From Kribbella soli (GTDB lineage Bacteria; Actinomycetota; Actinomycetes; Propionibacteriales; Kribbellaceae), in the NCBI RefSeq assembly GCF_004331345.1, contig NZ_SJJZ01000001.1, forward strand, positions 434,001 through 498,000: a stretch of 64,000 nt of DNA. The letters run 5' to 3'. Below the pieces are notes generated by a model, which did no database searches, was not told where the DNA came from, and saw nothing but the letters and a program-made list of their open reading frames with translations. Position 1 is the first letter of the stretch, and every line of letters starts with the position of its first letter. A program made the position numbers and the translations under genes. Of the stretch, positions 17,040 through 23,641 are shown piece by piece.

Positions 17040-18920
17040 ATGACTGAGCTGGAACGACACTCGTACGACGTCGTCGTGATCGGGGCCGGCGGCGCCGGCC
17101 TGCGCGCGGCGATCGAGGCCCGCGAGCAGGGCAAGAAGACCGCGATCATCTGCAAGTCCTTGTTCGGCAAGGCGCACACCGTGATGGCCGAGGGCGGCTG
17201 CGCGGCCGCGATGGGTAACGCGAACTCCAACGACAACTGGCAGGTCCACTACCGCGACACGATGCGCGGCGGGAAGTTCCTGAACAACTGGCGGATGGCC
17301 GAACTGCACGCGCAGGAGGCCCCCGACCGGGTGTGGGAGCTGGAGACGTACGGCGCGCTCTTCGACCGCACGCCCGACGGCCGGATCAGCCAGCGCAACT
17401 TCGGCGGTCACACCTACCCGCGGCTCGCACACGTCGGTGACCGCACCGGCCTCGAGCTGATCCGCACCCTGCAGCAGAAGATCGTCTCGCTGCAGCAGGA
17501 GGACTTCGAGGCCACCGGCGACTACGAGGCCAACCTCAAGGTGTACGCCGAGTGCACGATCACCGAGCTGATGAAGGACGGCGACGCGATCTCCGGCGCC
17601 TTCGGGTACTGGCGTGAGTCCGGCCGGTTCATCCTCTTCGATGCGCCGGCCGTCGTACTGGCGACCGGTGGCGTCGGCAAGTCCTTCAAGGTCACCTCGA
17701 ACTCCTGGGAGTACACCGGTGACGGGCACGCGCTGGCGATGCGGGCCGGCGCGACGCTGATCAACATGGAGTTCATCCAGTTCCACCCGACCGGCATGGT
17801 CTGGCCGCCGTCGGTGAAGGGGATCCTGGTCACGGAATCGGTCCGCGGCGACGGCGGCGTACTGAAGAACTCCGAAGGCAAGCGGTTCATGTTCGAGTAC
17901 GTGCCGGACGTGTTCCGGGCGCAGTACGCCGAGTCCGAGGACGAGGCGGACCGCTGGTACAAGGACCCGGACAACAACCGGCGCCCACCGGAGCTGCTGC
18001 CGCGGGACGAGGTCGCCCGCGCGATCAACTCCGAGGTGAAGGCCGGCCGCGGTACGCCGCACGGCGGCGTGTTCCTGGACGTGTCCTCGCGGCTCCCGGC
18101 CGAGGAGATCACCCGGCGGCTGCCGTCGATGCACCACCAGTTCAAGGAACTGGCGGACGTCGACATCACCGCGGAGCCGATGGAGGTCGGTCCGACCTGC
18201 CATTACGTGATGGGTGGCGTCGAGGTCGACCCGGACACCGCGTCGTCCGTCGTACCGGGCCTGTTCGCCGCGGGTGAAGTGGCCGGCGGCATGCACGGCT
18301 CGAACCGGCTCGGCGGCAACTCGCTGTCCGACCTGCTCGTCTTCGGACGGCGGGCCGGTATGGGAGCCGCGATGTACGTCGACGGTCTCGGAGCGGCACG
18401 ACCGAAGATCGACGAGGCCGACGTCGACGCGGCGGCCGCGGACGCGCTGGCGCCGTTCGAGCTCGAGGGCGGCGAGAACCCGTACACGATCCACCAGGAA
18501 CTGCAGCAGTCGATGAACGACCTGGTCGGCATCATCCGCAAGGAAGAGGAGATGGAGCAGGCGCTCGGTCGCCTGTCCGAGTTCCGCAGCCGGATCGCGA
18601 AGATGACGGTGGAGGGTCACCGGCAGTTCAACCCGGGCTGGCACCTCGCGCTCGACCTGCGCAACATGCTGACCGTGTCGGAGTGTGTGGCAGGGGCGGC
18701 GCTGATGCGGCAGGAGTCGCGCGGTGGGCACACGCGCGACGACTTCCCCGGGATGAACCCCGAGTGGCGCAAGAAGCTGCTGGTGTGCGGGCTCGACGCC
18801 GACGGCGTCGTCAACGTCACCGAGAAACAGCAGATCTCGATGCGCGAGGACCTGCTGGAGCTGTTCGAGCTCGACGAGCTGAAGAAGTACCTGACGGATG
18901 AGGAGCTGCCGGCCAAATGA
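17040..18920 (+). CDS. sdhA: Succinate dehydrogenase/fumarate reductase flavoprotein subunit
   Basis: A 626-residue FAD subunit that oxidises succinate to fumarate on the cytosolic face. The dinucleotide fold VVVIGAGGAGLRAAIEA spans 11-27. KAHTVMAEGG around H46 is the covalent flavin attachment motif. FIQFHPTGM holds the substrate-binding His, and MGGVEVDPDT and LGGNSLSDLLVFGRRAG are family blocks. The C-terminal domain carries RGGHTRDDFP. The length and the order sdhC-A-B fit Sdh1. It overlaps sdhB by 4 bp (ATGA), implying translational coupling. Confidence 0.96.
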   Translation: MTELERHSYDVVVIGAGGAGLRAAIEAREQGKKTAIICKSLFGKAHTVMAEGGCAAAMGNANSNDNWQVHYRDTMRGGKFLNNWRMAELHAQEAPDRVWELETYGALFDRTPDGRISQRNFGGHTYPRLAHVGDRTGLELIRTLQQKIVSLQQEDFEATGDYEANLKVYAECTITELMKDGDAISGAFGYWRESGRFILFDAPAVVLATGGVGKSFKVTSNSWEYTGDGHALAMRAGATLINMEFIQFHPTGMVWPPSVKGILVTESVRGDGGVLKNSEGKRFMFEYVPDVFRAQYAESEDEADRWYKDPDNNRRPPELLPRDEVARAINSEVKAGRGTPHGGVFLDVSSRLPAEEITRRLPSMHHQFKELADVDITAEPMEVGPTCHYVMGGVEVDPDTASSVVPGLFAAGEVAGGMHGSNRLGGNSLSDLLVFGRRAGMGAAMYVDGLGAARPKIDEADVDAAAADALAPFELEGGENPYTIHQELQQSMNDLVGIIRKEEEMEQALGRLSEFRSRIAKMTVEGHRQFNPGWHLALDLRNMLTVSECVAGAALMRQESRGGHTRDDFPGMNPEWRKKLLVCGLDADGVVNVTEKQQISMREDLLELFELDELKKYLTDEELPAK

Positions 18921-19669
18921 GTTACAAGGGCAAATTCCGCGTCTGGCGGGGTGACTCCGAGGGCGGTGAGCTCAAGGACTACGAGGTCGAGGTGAACGAG
19001 GGCGAGGTCGTCCTCGACGTCATCCACCGGCTGCAGGCCACCCAGACCCCCGACATGGCGGTCCGGTGGAACTGCAAGGCCGGCAAGTGCGGGTCCTGCA
19101 GCGCCGAGATCAACGGCATGCCGAAGCTGATGTGCATGTGCCGGATGAACACGTTCGCCGAGGACGAGGTCGTCACGGTCACGCCGATGCGCACGTTCCC
19201 GGTGATCCGCGACCTGGTCACGGACGTCTCGTTCAACTACCAGAAGGCGCGCGAGGTGCCGGCCTTCAAGCCGCCGGCGGACCTGAAGCCGGGCGAGTAC
19301 CGGATGCAGCAGGTCGACGTCGAGCGCTCGCAGGAGTTCCGCAAGTGCATCGAGTGCTTCCTGTGCCAGGACACCTGCCACGTGATCCGTGACCACGAGG
19401 AGAACAAGGAGTCGTTCTCCGGTCCGCGGTTCCTGATGCGCGTCGCCGAGCTGGACATGCACCCGCTCGACGCCGCCGACCGGCAGCACGCCGCGCAGGA
19501 GCAGCACGGCCTGGGCTTCTGCAACATCACCAAGTGCTGCACCGAGGTGTGCCCCGAGCACATCAAGATCACCGACAACGCCCTGATCCCGATGAAGGAA
19601 CGCGTCGTCGACCGCAAGTACGACCCCCTGGTCTGGCTGGGCAACAAGATCCGCCGCCGCCCCGCCTGA
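18917..19669 (+). CDS. sdhB: Succinate dehydrogenase iron-sulfur subunit
   Basis: A 250-residue Fe-S subunit. Plant-type [2Fe-2S] ligands are C53, C58, C61 and C73. C144, C147, C150 and C154, together with C202, C207/C208 and C212, supply the [4Fe-4S] and [3Fe-4S] clusters (CIECFLCQDTC and CNITKCCTEVCP). It carries electrons from FAD to the membrane anchor. The CFLCQDTCHVIRDH variant is typical of Sdh1-type SdhB. The operon ends here with a strong terminator 31 bp downstream. Confidence 0.96.
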   Translation: MSYKGKFRVWRGDSEGGELKDYEVEVNEGEVVLDVIHRLQATQTPDMAVRWNCKAGKCGSCSAEINGMPKLMCMCRMNTFAEDEVVTVTPMRTFPVIRDLVTDVSFNYQKAREVPAFKPPADLKPGEYRMQQVDVERSQEFRKCIECFLCQDTCHVIRDHEENKESFSGPRFLMRVAELDMHPLDAADRQHAAQEQHGLGFCNITKCCTEVCPEHIKITDNALIPMKERVVDRKYDPLVWLGNKIRRRPA

Positions 19670-19700
19670 CCGCAGTACAACAAGCGCAAACGCAGTACCC

Positions 19701-19730
19701 GAGCCCCTGGCCCCACCCGGCCAGGGGCTC
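19701..19730. terminator. Strong terminator of the sdh operon
   Basis: GAGCCCCTGGCC at 19701-19712 pairs perfectly with GGCCAGGGGCTC at 19719-19730 around a CCACCC loop. It is a 12-bp GC-rich stem 31 bp after the sdhB stop, without a T tract, as is usual in GC-rich actinobacteria. Confidence 0.9.
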
Positions 19731-19731
19731 A

Positions 19732-19793
19732 CCATTTGCCTGGCCCACCAGCCAATTTGCCTGGCTGACCAGCCAATTTGGCTGGTTGACCAG
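19732..19793. repeat. 21-bp tandem repeat after the sdh terminator
   Basis: There are three adjacent units: 19732-19751 (20 bp), 19752-19772 and 19773-19793, the last two reading CCAATTTGsCTGGyTGACCAG. The whole block is flanked by an inverted repeat, CACCATTT at 19730-19737 and AAATGGTG at 19796-19803, so the array can fold back on itself. Confidence 0.8.
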
Positions 19794-19861
19794 CGAAATG
19801 GTGGGTTTGTGACCCTGAATCAGGGTGGGGAACCCACCACCTCCTGGGTCTACCCATGAAA

Positions 19862-20045
19862 TGCGGGTGGGGTGGTGCGCGGGTGCGGGTGGGGGTGGTG
19901 CGCGGGTGCGGGTGGTGCGCGGGTGCGCGTGGTGCGGTGCGCGGGTGCGCGTGGTGTGGTGCGCGGGGCGAGTGGGGTGGTGCGCGGGGGCGAGTGGGGG
20001 TCACTCGTGGGGGGGGGGCGGTTGGGTCCGGGGGTGGTCACTCGC
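19862..20045. repeat. Degenerate G-rich tandem array (GTGGTGCGCGGGTGCG-like)
   Basis: About 180 bp composed of imperfect copies of GTGGTGCGCGGGTGCG and, later, GGGCGAGTGGGG, ending with ten consecutive G at 20009-20018. One strand is almost free of A. It has many G-tracts of three or more, so it could form G-quadruplexes, and its copy number may vary between isolates. It lies immediately upstream of the AarF-like gene. Confidence 0.8.
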
Positions 20046-20089
20046 GTGGGTGAGTCGCGGCGGGGCGGTTAGCGCCTAGGGTTCCGGGC

Positions 20090-22141
20090 ATGGGCATTGT
20101 GGCGGCGGGGTTGTTCAGTCTGTTTGTGTTCATGGTGATCTTTGTGCCGGTTTCGCAGCGGCTGCTCGGGGTGCGGTTCGGGGTGCTGCGGCTGGCATTG
20201 GGGGCGGCGCTGACGCTGTCGGTGTTCAGTCCGATCGCCAACGCGCTGGTCGGCAAGCTGCCCTTCGAGGGTTCGAACACCGCCGCGGTCGCGTTCCTCG
20301 CGTTGACGGCAGTGTGTTCGATGCTCGCCGGTTTGGTCTTCCTTGTCCTGGCCGAGGCCATGGTGCCGACCGGGTCGTTGCCGCGGGCCCGTGATCTGCG
20401 GCGGGATCTGGGCGGGCGGATCGCGCGGACCCGGCGGTACCTGCAGATTCTGCGGATCGCGATCAAGCACGGCCTCGGTCCGTACCTGCGTGGCCGCCGT
20501 CGTCCCGGCCGGGAGAACGCCGCGGGCCAGGCCGAGTTGGCCAGGTCGCTGCGGCTCGCGCTGGACGAAGCCGGTGTCACGTTCGTGAAGCTCGGCCAGG
20601 TGCTGTCCACCCGCAGCGACATCATCCCCCAGTCGGTCGCCACCGAGCTCAGCCGCCTCCAGGACCAGGTCACCCCGGCGCCCTGGTTGCAGATCGAGGA
20701 GATCCTCACCGAGGAACTCGGCGCCCCACCGTCCCAGGTGTACGCCGCCTTCGACACCGAACCGCTGGCCGCAGCCTCGGTCGCCCAGGTGTACACCGCT
20801 CGCCTCCACGAGTCAGACGCCGCACCCGCTGGCTTGCCGACCGCAGACCCGGCGTCCGGGGACTCGGTCCACCAGCCGCGCACCGGCGGCATCGACGTGG
20901 TGGTGAAGGTGCAGCGTCCCGGTATCGCCGGGCTCGTCGACCGCGATCTCGACATCGTCCGGCGGCTCGCCAGGCTGCTGCACCGGAACACGGACTGGGG
21001 CCGCTCGATGGGGGTGCGGGCGCTCGCCGACGGGTTCGCGGACGCGATGCGCGAGGAGCTCGACTTCACCGTCGAGGCCGGCAATATGACCACAGTCGCC
21101 GCCGGCCAATCCGTTGCCGCCAGCAATGACCTCGTCGTACCGCGGCTGTACCCGGAGCGCTCCACCCGCCGCGTCCTCACCATGCAACGGCTCGACGGCA
21201 TCGGTCTCGGCAACGCCGGCCAGGCGATCGCCGACCGCGGCCTCGACCCGGTCCGCCTCGGACGGGCGCTGTTCGAATGCCTGCTCGGCCAGGTGGCGAT
21301 CGACGGGATCTTCCACGCCGACCCGCACCCGGGCAACTTCCTGCTGCTGACCGACGGCCGGATCGGCATGCTCGACCTCGGCTCGGTCGGCCGCCTCGAC
21401 CCCGCGACCCGCGAGGCCCTGCAACGCTTCCTGCTCGCCATCGACCACGGCGACCCGGTGTCGGCCACCGACGCCCTGCTCGAGATCGTCTACCGCCCGG
21501 ACGTGATCGACGAACGCGCGCTGGAGCGCTCCGTCGGCCAGTTCATGACCAAACACCTCGCGGCCGGTGTGACGCTCGGCCCCGCGATGTTCAACGACCT
21601 GTTCAAGATCATCACGTCGCACGAGCTCGGCGTACCGCCCGAGGTCGCCGCCGTGTTCCGCGCGCTCGCCACGGTCGAAGGGACGATCTCCCGGATCTCC
21701 CCCACGTTCGACCTGGTCGCGGCATCTCGCCAGTTCGCCTCCGCGCACGTCACCGACCGCCTCGCGCCTGATGCGCTCCGCCGTACGGCGACCGAAGAAC
21801 TCGCCACGCTGCTCCCGATGTTGCGTCGGCTGCCGCGCCGGATCGACCGGATCGCGGCCGCGGCGGAGAGCGGCCGGCTCGGGGTGAACGTCCGCCTGTT
21901 CGCCGACGAACGCGACCGCCGGCACTTCACCGGCCTGCTCCACCAGGCGCTGCTAGCAGTGCTAGGCGCGACCGCGGGCATCATGGCTGTCCTGCTGCTC
22001 GGTACGCCGGGCGGCCCGAAGGTCACCGACTCGATGACGCTCTTCCAGCTGTTCGGCTACAACCTGCTGGTGATCTGCGCGGTGCTCGTGCTCCGCGTCC
22101 TGGTTCTGATCTTCCGGTTACCCGGCAACCGAGCGACTTGA
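20090..22141 (+). CDS. AarF/UbiB/ABC1-type atypical kinase with membrane helices
   Basis: A 683-residue protein. Two or three N-terminal membrane helices (about 3-90) and two C-terminal ones (about 628-650 and 655-678) flank an ABC1 kinase domain. Motifs include the KxGQ signature FVKLGQVLSTRSDIIP (about 165-180), the Ala-rich loop AAASVAQVYTA, Lys in VVVKVQRPG, HADPHPGN from H409, and DLGSVG from D429 in place of DFG. In other bacteria UbiB supports quinone synthesis or lipid handling. Its role in menaquinone-using actinobacteria is not established. Placement behind sdh suggests, but does not prove, a link to respiratory quinone. Confidence 0.9.
   Translation: MGIVAAGLFSLFVFMVIFVPVSQRLLGVRFGVLRLALGAALTLSVFSPIANALVGKLPFEGSNTAAVAFLALTAVCSMLAGLVFLVLAEAMVPTGSLPRARDLRRDLGGRIARTRRYLQILRIAIKHGLGPYLRGRRRPGRENAAGQAELARSLRLALDEAGVTFVKLGQVLSTRSDIIPQSVATELSRLQDQVTPAPWLQIEEILTEELGAPPSQVYAAFDTEPLAAASVAQVYTARLHESDAAPAGLPTADPASGDSVHQPRTGGIDVVVKVQRPGIAGLVDRDLDIVRRLARLLHRNTDWGRSMGVRALADGFADAMREELDFTVEAGNMTTVAAGQSVAASNDLVVPRLYPERSTRRVLTMQRLDGIGLGNAGQAIADRGLDPVRLGRALFECLLGQVAIDGIFHADPHPGNFLLLTDGRIGMLDLGSVGRLDPATREALQRFLLAIDHGDPVSATDALLEIVYRPDVIDERALERSVGQFMTKHLAAGVTLGPAMFNDLFKIITSHELGVPPEVAAVFRALATVEGTISRISPTFDLVAASRQFASAHVTDRLAPDALRRTATEELATLLPMLRRLPRRIDRIAAAAESGRLGVNVRLFADERDRRHFTGLLHQALLAVLGATAGIMAVLLLGTPGGPKVTDSMTLFQLFGYNLLVICAVLVLRVLVLIFRLPGNRAT
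21953..21965. repeat. Double-CTAG palindrome (copy 1, in aarF-like gene)
   Basis: CTAGCAGTGCTAG, a 13-bp palindrome around a central G, encodes L-A-V-L with two rare CTA codons. The same sequence recurs at 22932-22944, and a close variant at 38516-38528. Confidence 0.7.
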
Positions 22142-22168
22142 CTTCAACCTAACTTGAACTTCAACCAT
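22138..22168 (+). promoter_or_regulatory. Candidate MerR/SoxR-type promoter of the MFS gene
   Basis: TTGACT at 22138-22143, overlapping the previous stop codon, is a good -35. It is followed by a near-dyad (ACTTCAA at 22141-22147, TTGAACT at 22154-22160). The arms resemble the SoxR/MerR arrangement in which the regulator sits in a long spacer. The -10 is weak (around 22163-22168). No MerR gene is in the window. Confidence 0.4.
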
Positions 22169-22175
22169 AGGCGGC

Positions 22176-23564
22176 ATGACGACGACCGCTGAGGCTCGCC
22201 CCAAGCTGTTCACCGGACAGCACCTGCCACTGGTGCTCGGGGTGATTGGCCTCGTCACGCTCGGCGCGTTCGAGAACCGCGCGGTCGGTACGGCGCTGCC
22301 CACGATGGTCCGCGAGTTCGACGCGCTCGGCAGTTTCGGTCTCGCGAACGCGGCGCCGAACGCGAGCTACCTGATCTCGCTCGCGATCGCCGGCCTCTGG
22401 TCGGACCGCCGCGGCCCGATCCCGACGCTGCGCGCGGGCGCGATCTCGTTCACCCTCGCGCAACTCCTGGTCGGTACGGCGACCGCGATGCCGATGGTGA
22501 TCGCGGGACGCCTGCTCAGCGGCCTGGCCGAGGGATTGCTCGATGTGTCGTTGATGGTGCTCGTCGCCCGCGCACTGCCCGCCGTACTGCGGCCGCGGAT
22601 GTTCTCGTTGTTCGCCGCGATGTGGATCCTGCCGTCGGTCCTCGGACCGGTCCTGACCGGTGTGGTGACGGAGCAGTTCGGCTGGCGCTGGGTCTTCCTG
22701 GGCGCGCTCATCCTGCTGGTCCCGAGTTGGCTGCTACTCCGCCCGGCGATGCGTCAATCGGCCGACGCCCCCGCGCCGGAGCGCACCGCCGAGGACGCGG
22801 CCGAGCTCGCGGCGTGGCGAGCCGCACTCCCCTGGGCCCTCGCCGCATCCGTCGCCCTGTTCTCGATGACGCTGGCCGGCGACCATCTGGAAGCGCACCC
22901 GATCCTCGGCGGTACGGCGGTTGTCGTGGCGCTAGCAGTGCTAGGACGAGCCGCCGTACGCGTTATGCCGGCCGGCACGTTCACCGCACGACGCGGCTTC
23001 CCCGCAGTGGTCGCCGTCCGCGGACTCGGCGGGGCTGCGTTCGCCGGAGTCGGCGCGTACCTCCCGCTACTGCTCACGCTGCAGCACGACTTCAGCCCGT
23101 CGCGGGCCGGCGTGACGCTGTCGATCACCGGCGTCTGCTGGGCGTTCGGATCGTGGTTGCAAGGTCGTGAGCACGGGATCGAGCGGGTCGTCGTACTGCG
23201 GACCGGGCTGGCGTTCATGACGCTCGGACTGGCTGTGACCTCGCTGCTCGCCTGGACCGACGCGACCACCTGGATCGGCCTGATCGGCTGGGGGTTCGCG
23301 GGCGTCGGCATGGGGCTCAGCTCCTCGAGCCTGTCGGTACTCACGCTCGACCTCTCGGATCAGAGCAACTCCGGCCGCAACACCAGCGCCGGTCAGATGG
23401 CCGCGACGATGAGCATCGCCACAGCGCTGGCGATCAGCGGCACCCTGCTGGCGTTCAACGCCGACGACCCGCAGCCGTGGGTGTTCGGCGCGATCGTCAC
23501 CACGGGATCGGTACTGGCCCTTCTCGGATTCCTCGCCGCACCGCGCGCCCGTCGCTCCCAGTAA
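22176..23564 (+). CDS. MFS transporter (multidrug-type exporter)
   Basis: A 462-residue protein with about 12-14 membrane helices. TM1 is FTGQHLPLVLGVIGLVTLGAFENRAVGTALPTM with the D/E-in-helix pattern of drug exporters. The loop 2-3 motif is LWSDRRGPIPTLRAG, and GRLLSGLAEGLLDVSLMVLVARALP fits motif C. The late block NTSAGQMAATMSIATALAISGTL is typical of DHA2-like proteins. A small-molecule export function is inferred. It is 34 bp after the AarF-like gene, but its own promoter appears in that gap. Confidence 0.87.
   Translation: MTTTAEARPKLFTGQHLPLVLGVIGLVTLGAFENRAVGTALPTMVREFDALGSFGLANAAPNASYLISLAIAGLWSDRRGPIPTLRAGAISFTLAQLLVGTATAMPMVIAGRLLSGLAEGLLDVSLMVLVARALPAVLRPRMFSLFAAMWILPSVLGPVLTGVVTEQFGWRWVFLGALILLVPSWLLLRPAMRQSADAPAPERTAEDAAELAAWRAALPWALAASVALFSMTLAGDHLEAHPILGGTAVVVALAVLGRAAVRVMPAGTFTARRGFPAVVAVRGLGGAAFAGVGAYLPLLLTLQHDFSPSRAGVTLSITGVCWAFGSWLQGREHGIERVVVLRTGLAFMTLGLAVTSLLAWTDATTWIGLIGWGFAGVGMGLSSSSLSVLTLDLSDQSNSGRNTSAGQMAATMSIATALAISGTLLAFNADDPQPWVFGAIVTTGSVLALLGFLAAPRARRSQ
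22932..22944. repeat. Double-CTAG palindrome (copy 2, in MFS gene)
   Basis: CTAGCAGTGCTAG, identical to the copy in the AarF-like gene one kilobase earlier (15 identical bases including flanks), again encoding L-A-V-L with two CTA codons in an otherwise unrelated protein. Confidence 0.7.
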
Positions 23565-23579
23565 CCCCTGTCCGATACC

Positions 23580-23619
23580 TTGACGGGGCATTCCGCTCGC
23601 TTTACGGTGAGGACCGTAA
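23580..23619 (+). promoter_or_regulatory. Promoter with operator dyad for the DUF4091 protein gene
   Basis: TTGACG (23580-23585), a 17-bp spacer and TACGGT (23603-23608) form a good sigma-70-type promoter. A perfect 7-bp dyad, TTACGGT at 23602-23608 and ACCGTAA at 23613-23619 with a GAGG centre, covers the -10 and start point, as expected of a repressor operator. The ribosome site AGAGGAG follows at 23628-23634. Confidence 0.6.
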
Positions 23620-23641
23620 TTCCGGCGAGAGGAGCCCGCTC

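Larger units (their letters stand above)
19670..20089. other. Non-coding 420-bp region between sdhB and the AarF-like gene
   Basis: This is the only stretch longer than 300 bp without a credible gene. From left to right it holds the sdh terminator (19701-19730), a 21-bp tandem repeat (19732-19793), a short dyad CCCTGAATCAGGG (19813-19825) and a degenerate G-rich GTGGTGCGCGGGTGCG array with a run of ten G (19862-20045). Open frames across it are low-complexity artefacts on both strands. The promoter of the AarF-like gene must lie within or after the array, but I see no recognisable box. Confidence 0.8.

Noticed and set aside
19825..20079. Short open frames across the G-rich array
   Set aside because: The predicted peptides are simple Gly/Val/Arg/Trp repeats in all frames on both strands, produced by the repeat itself. 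There is no ribosome site.
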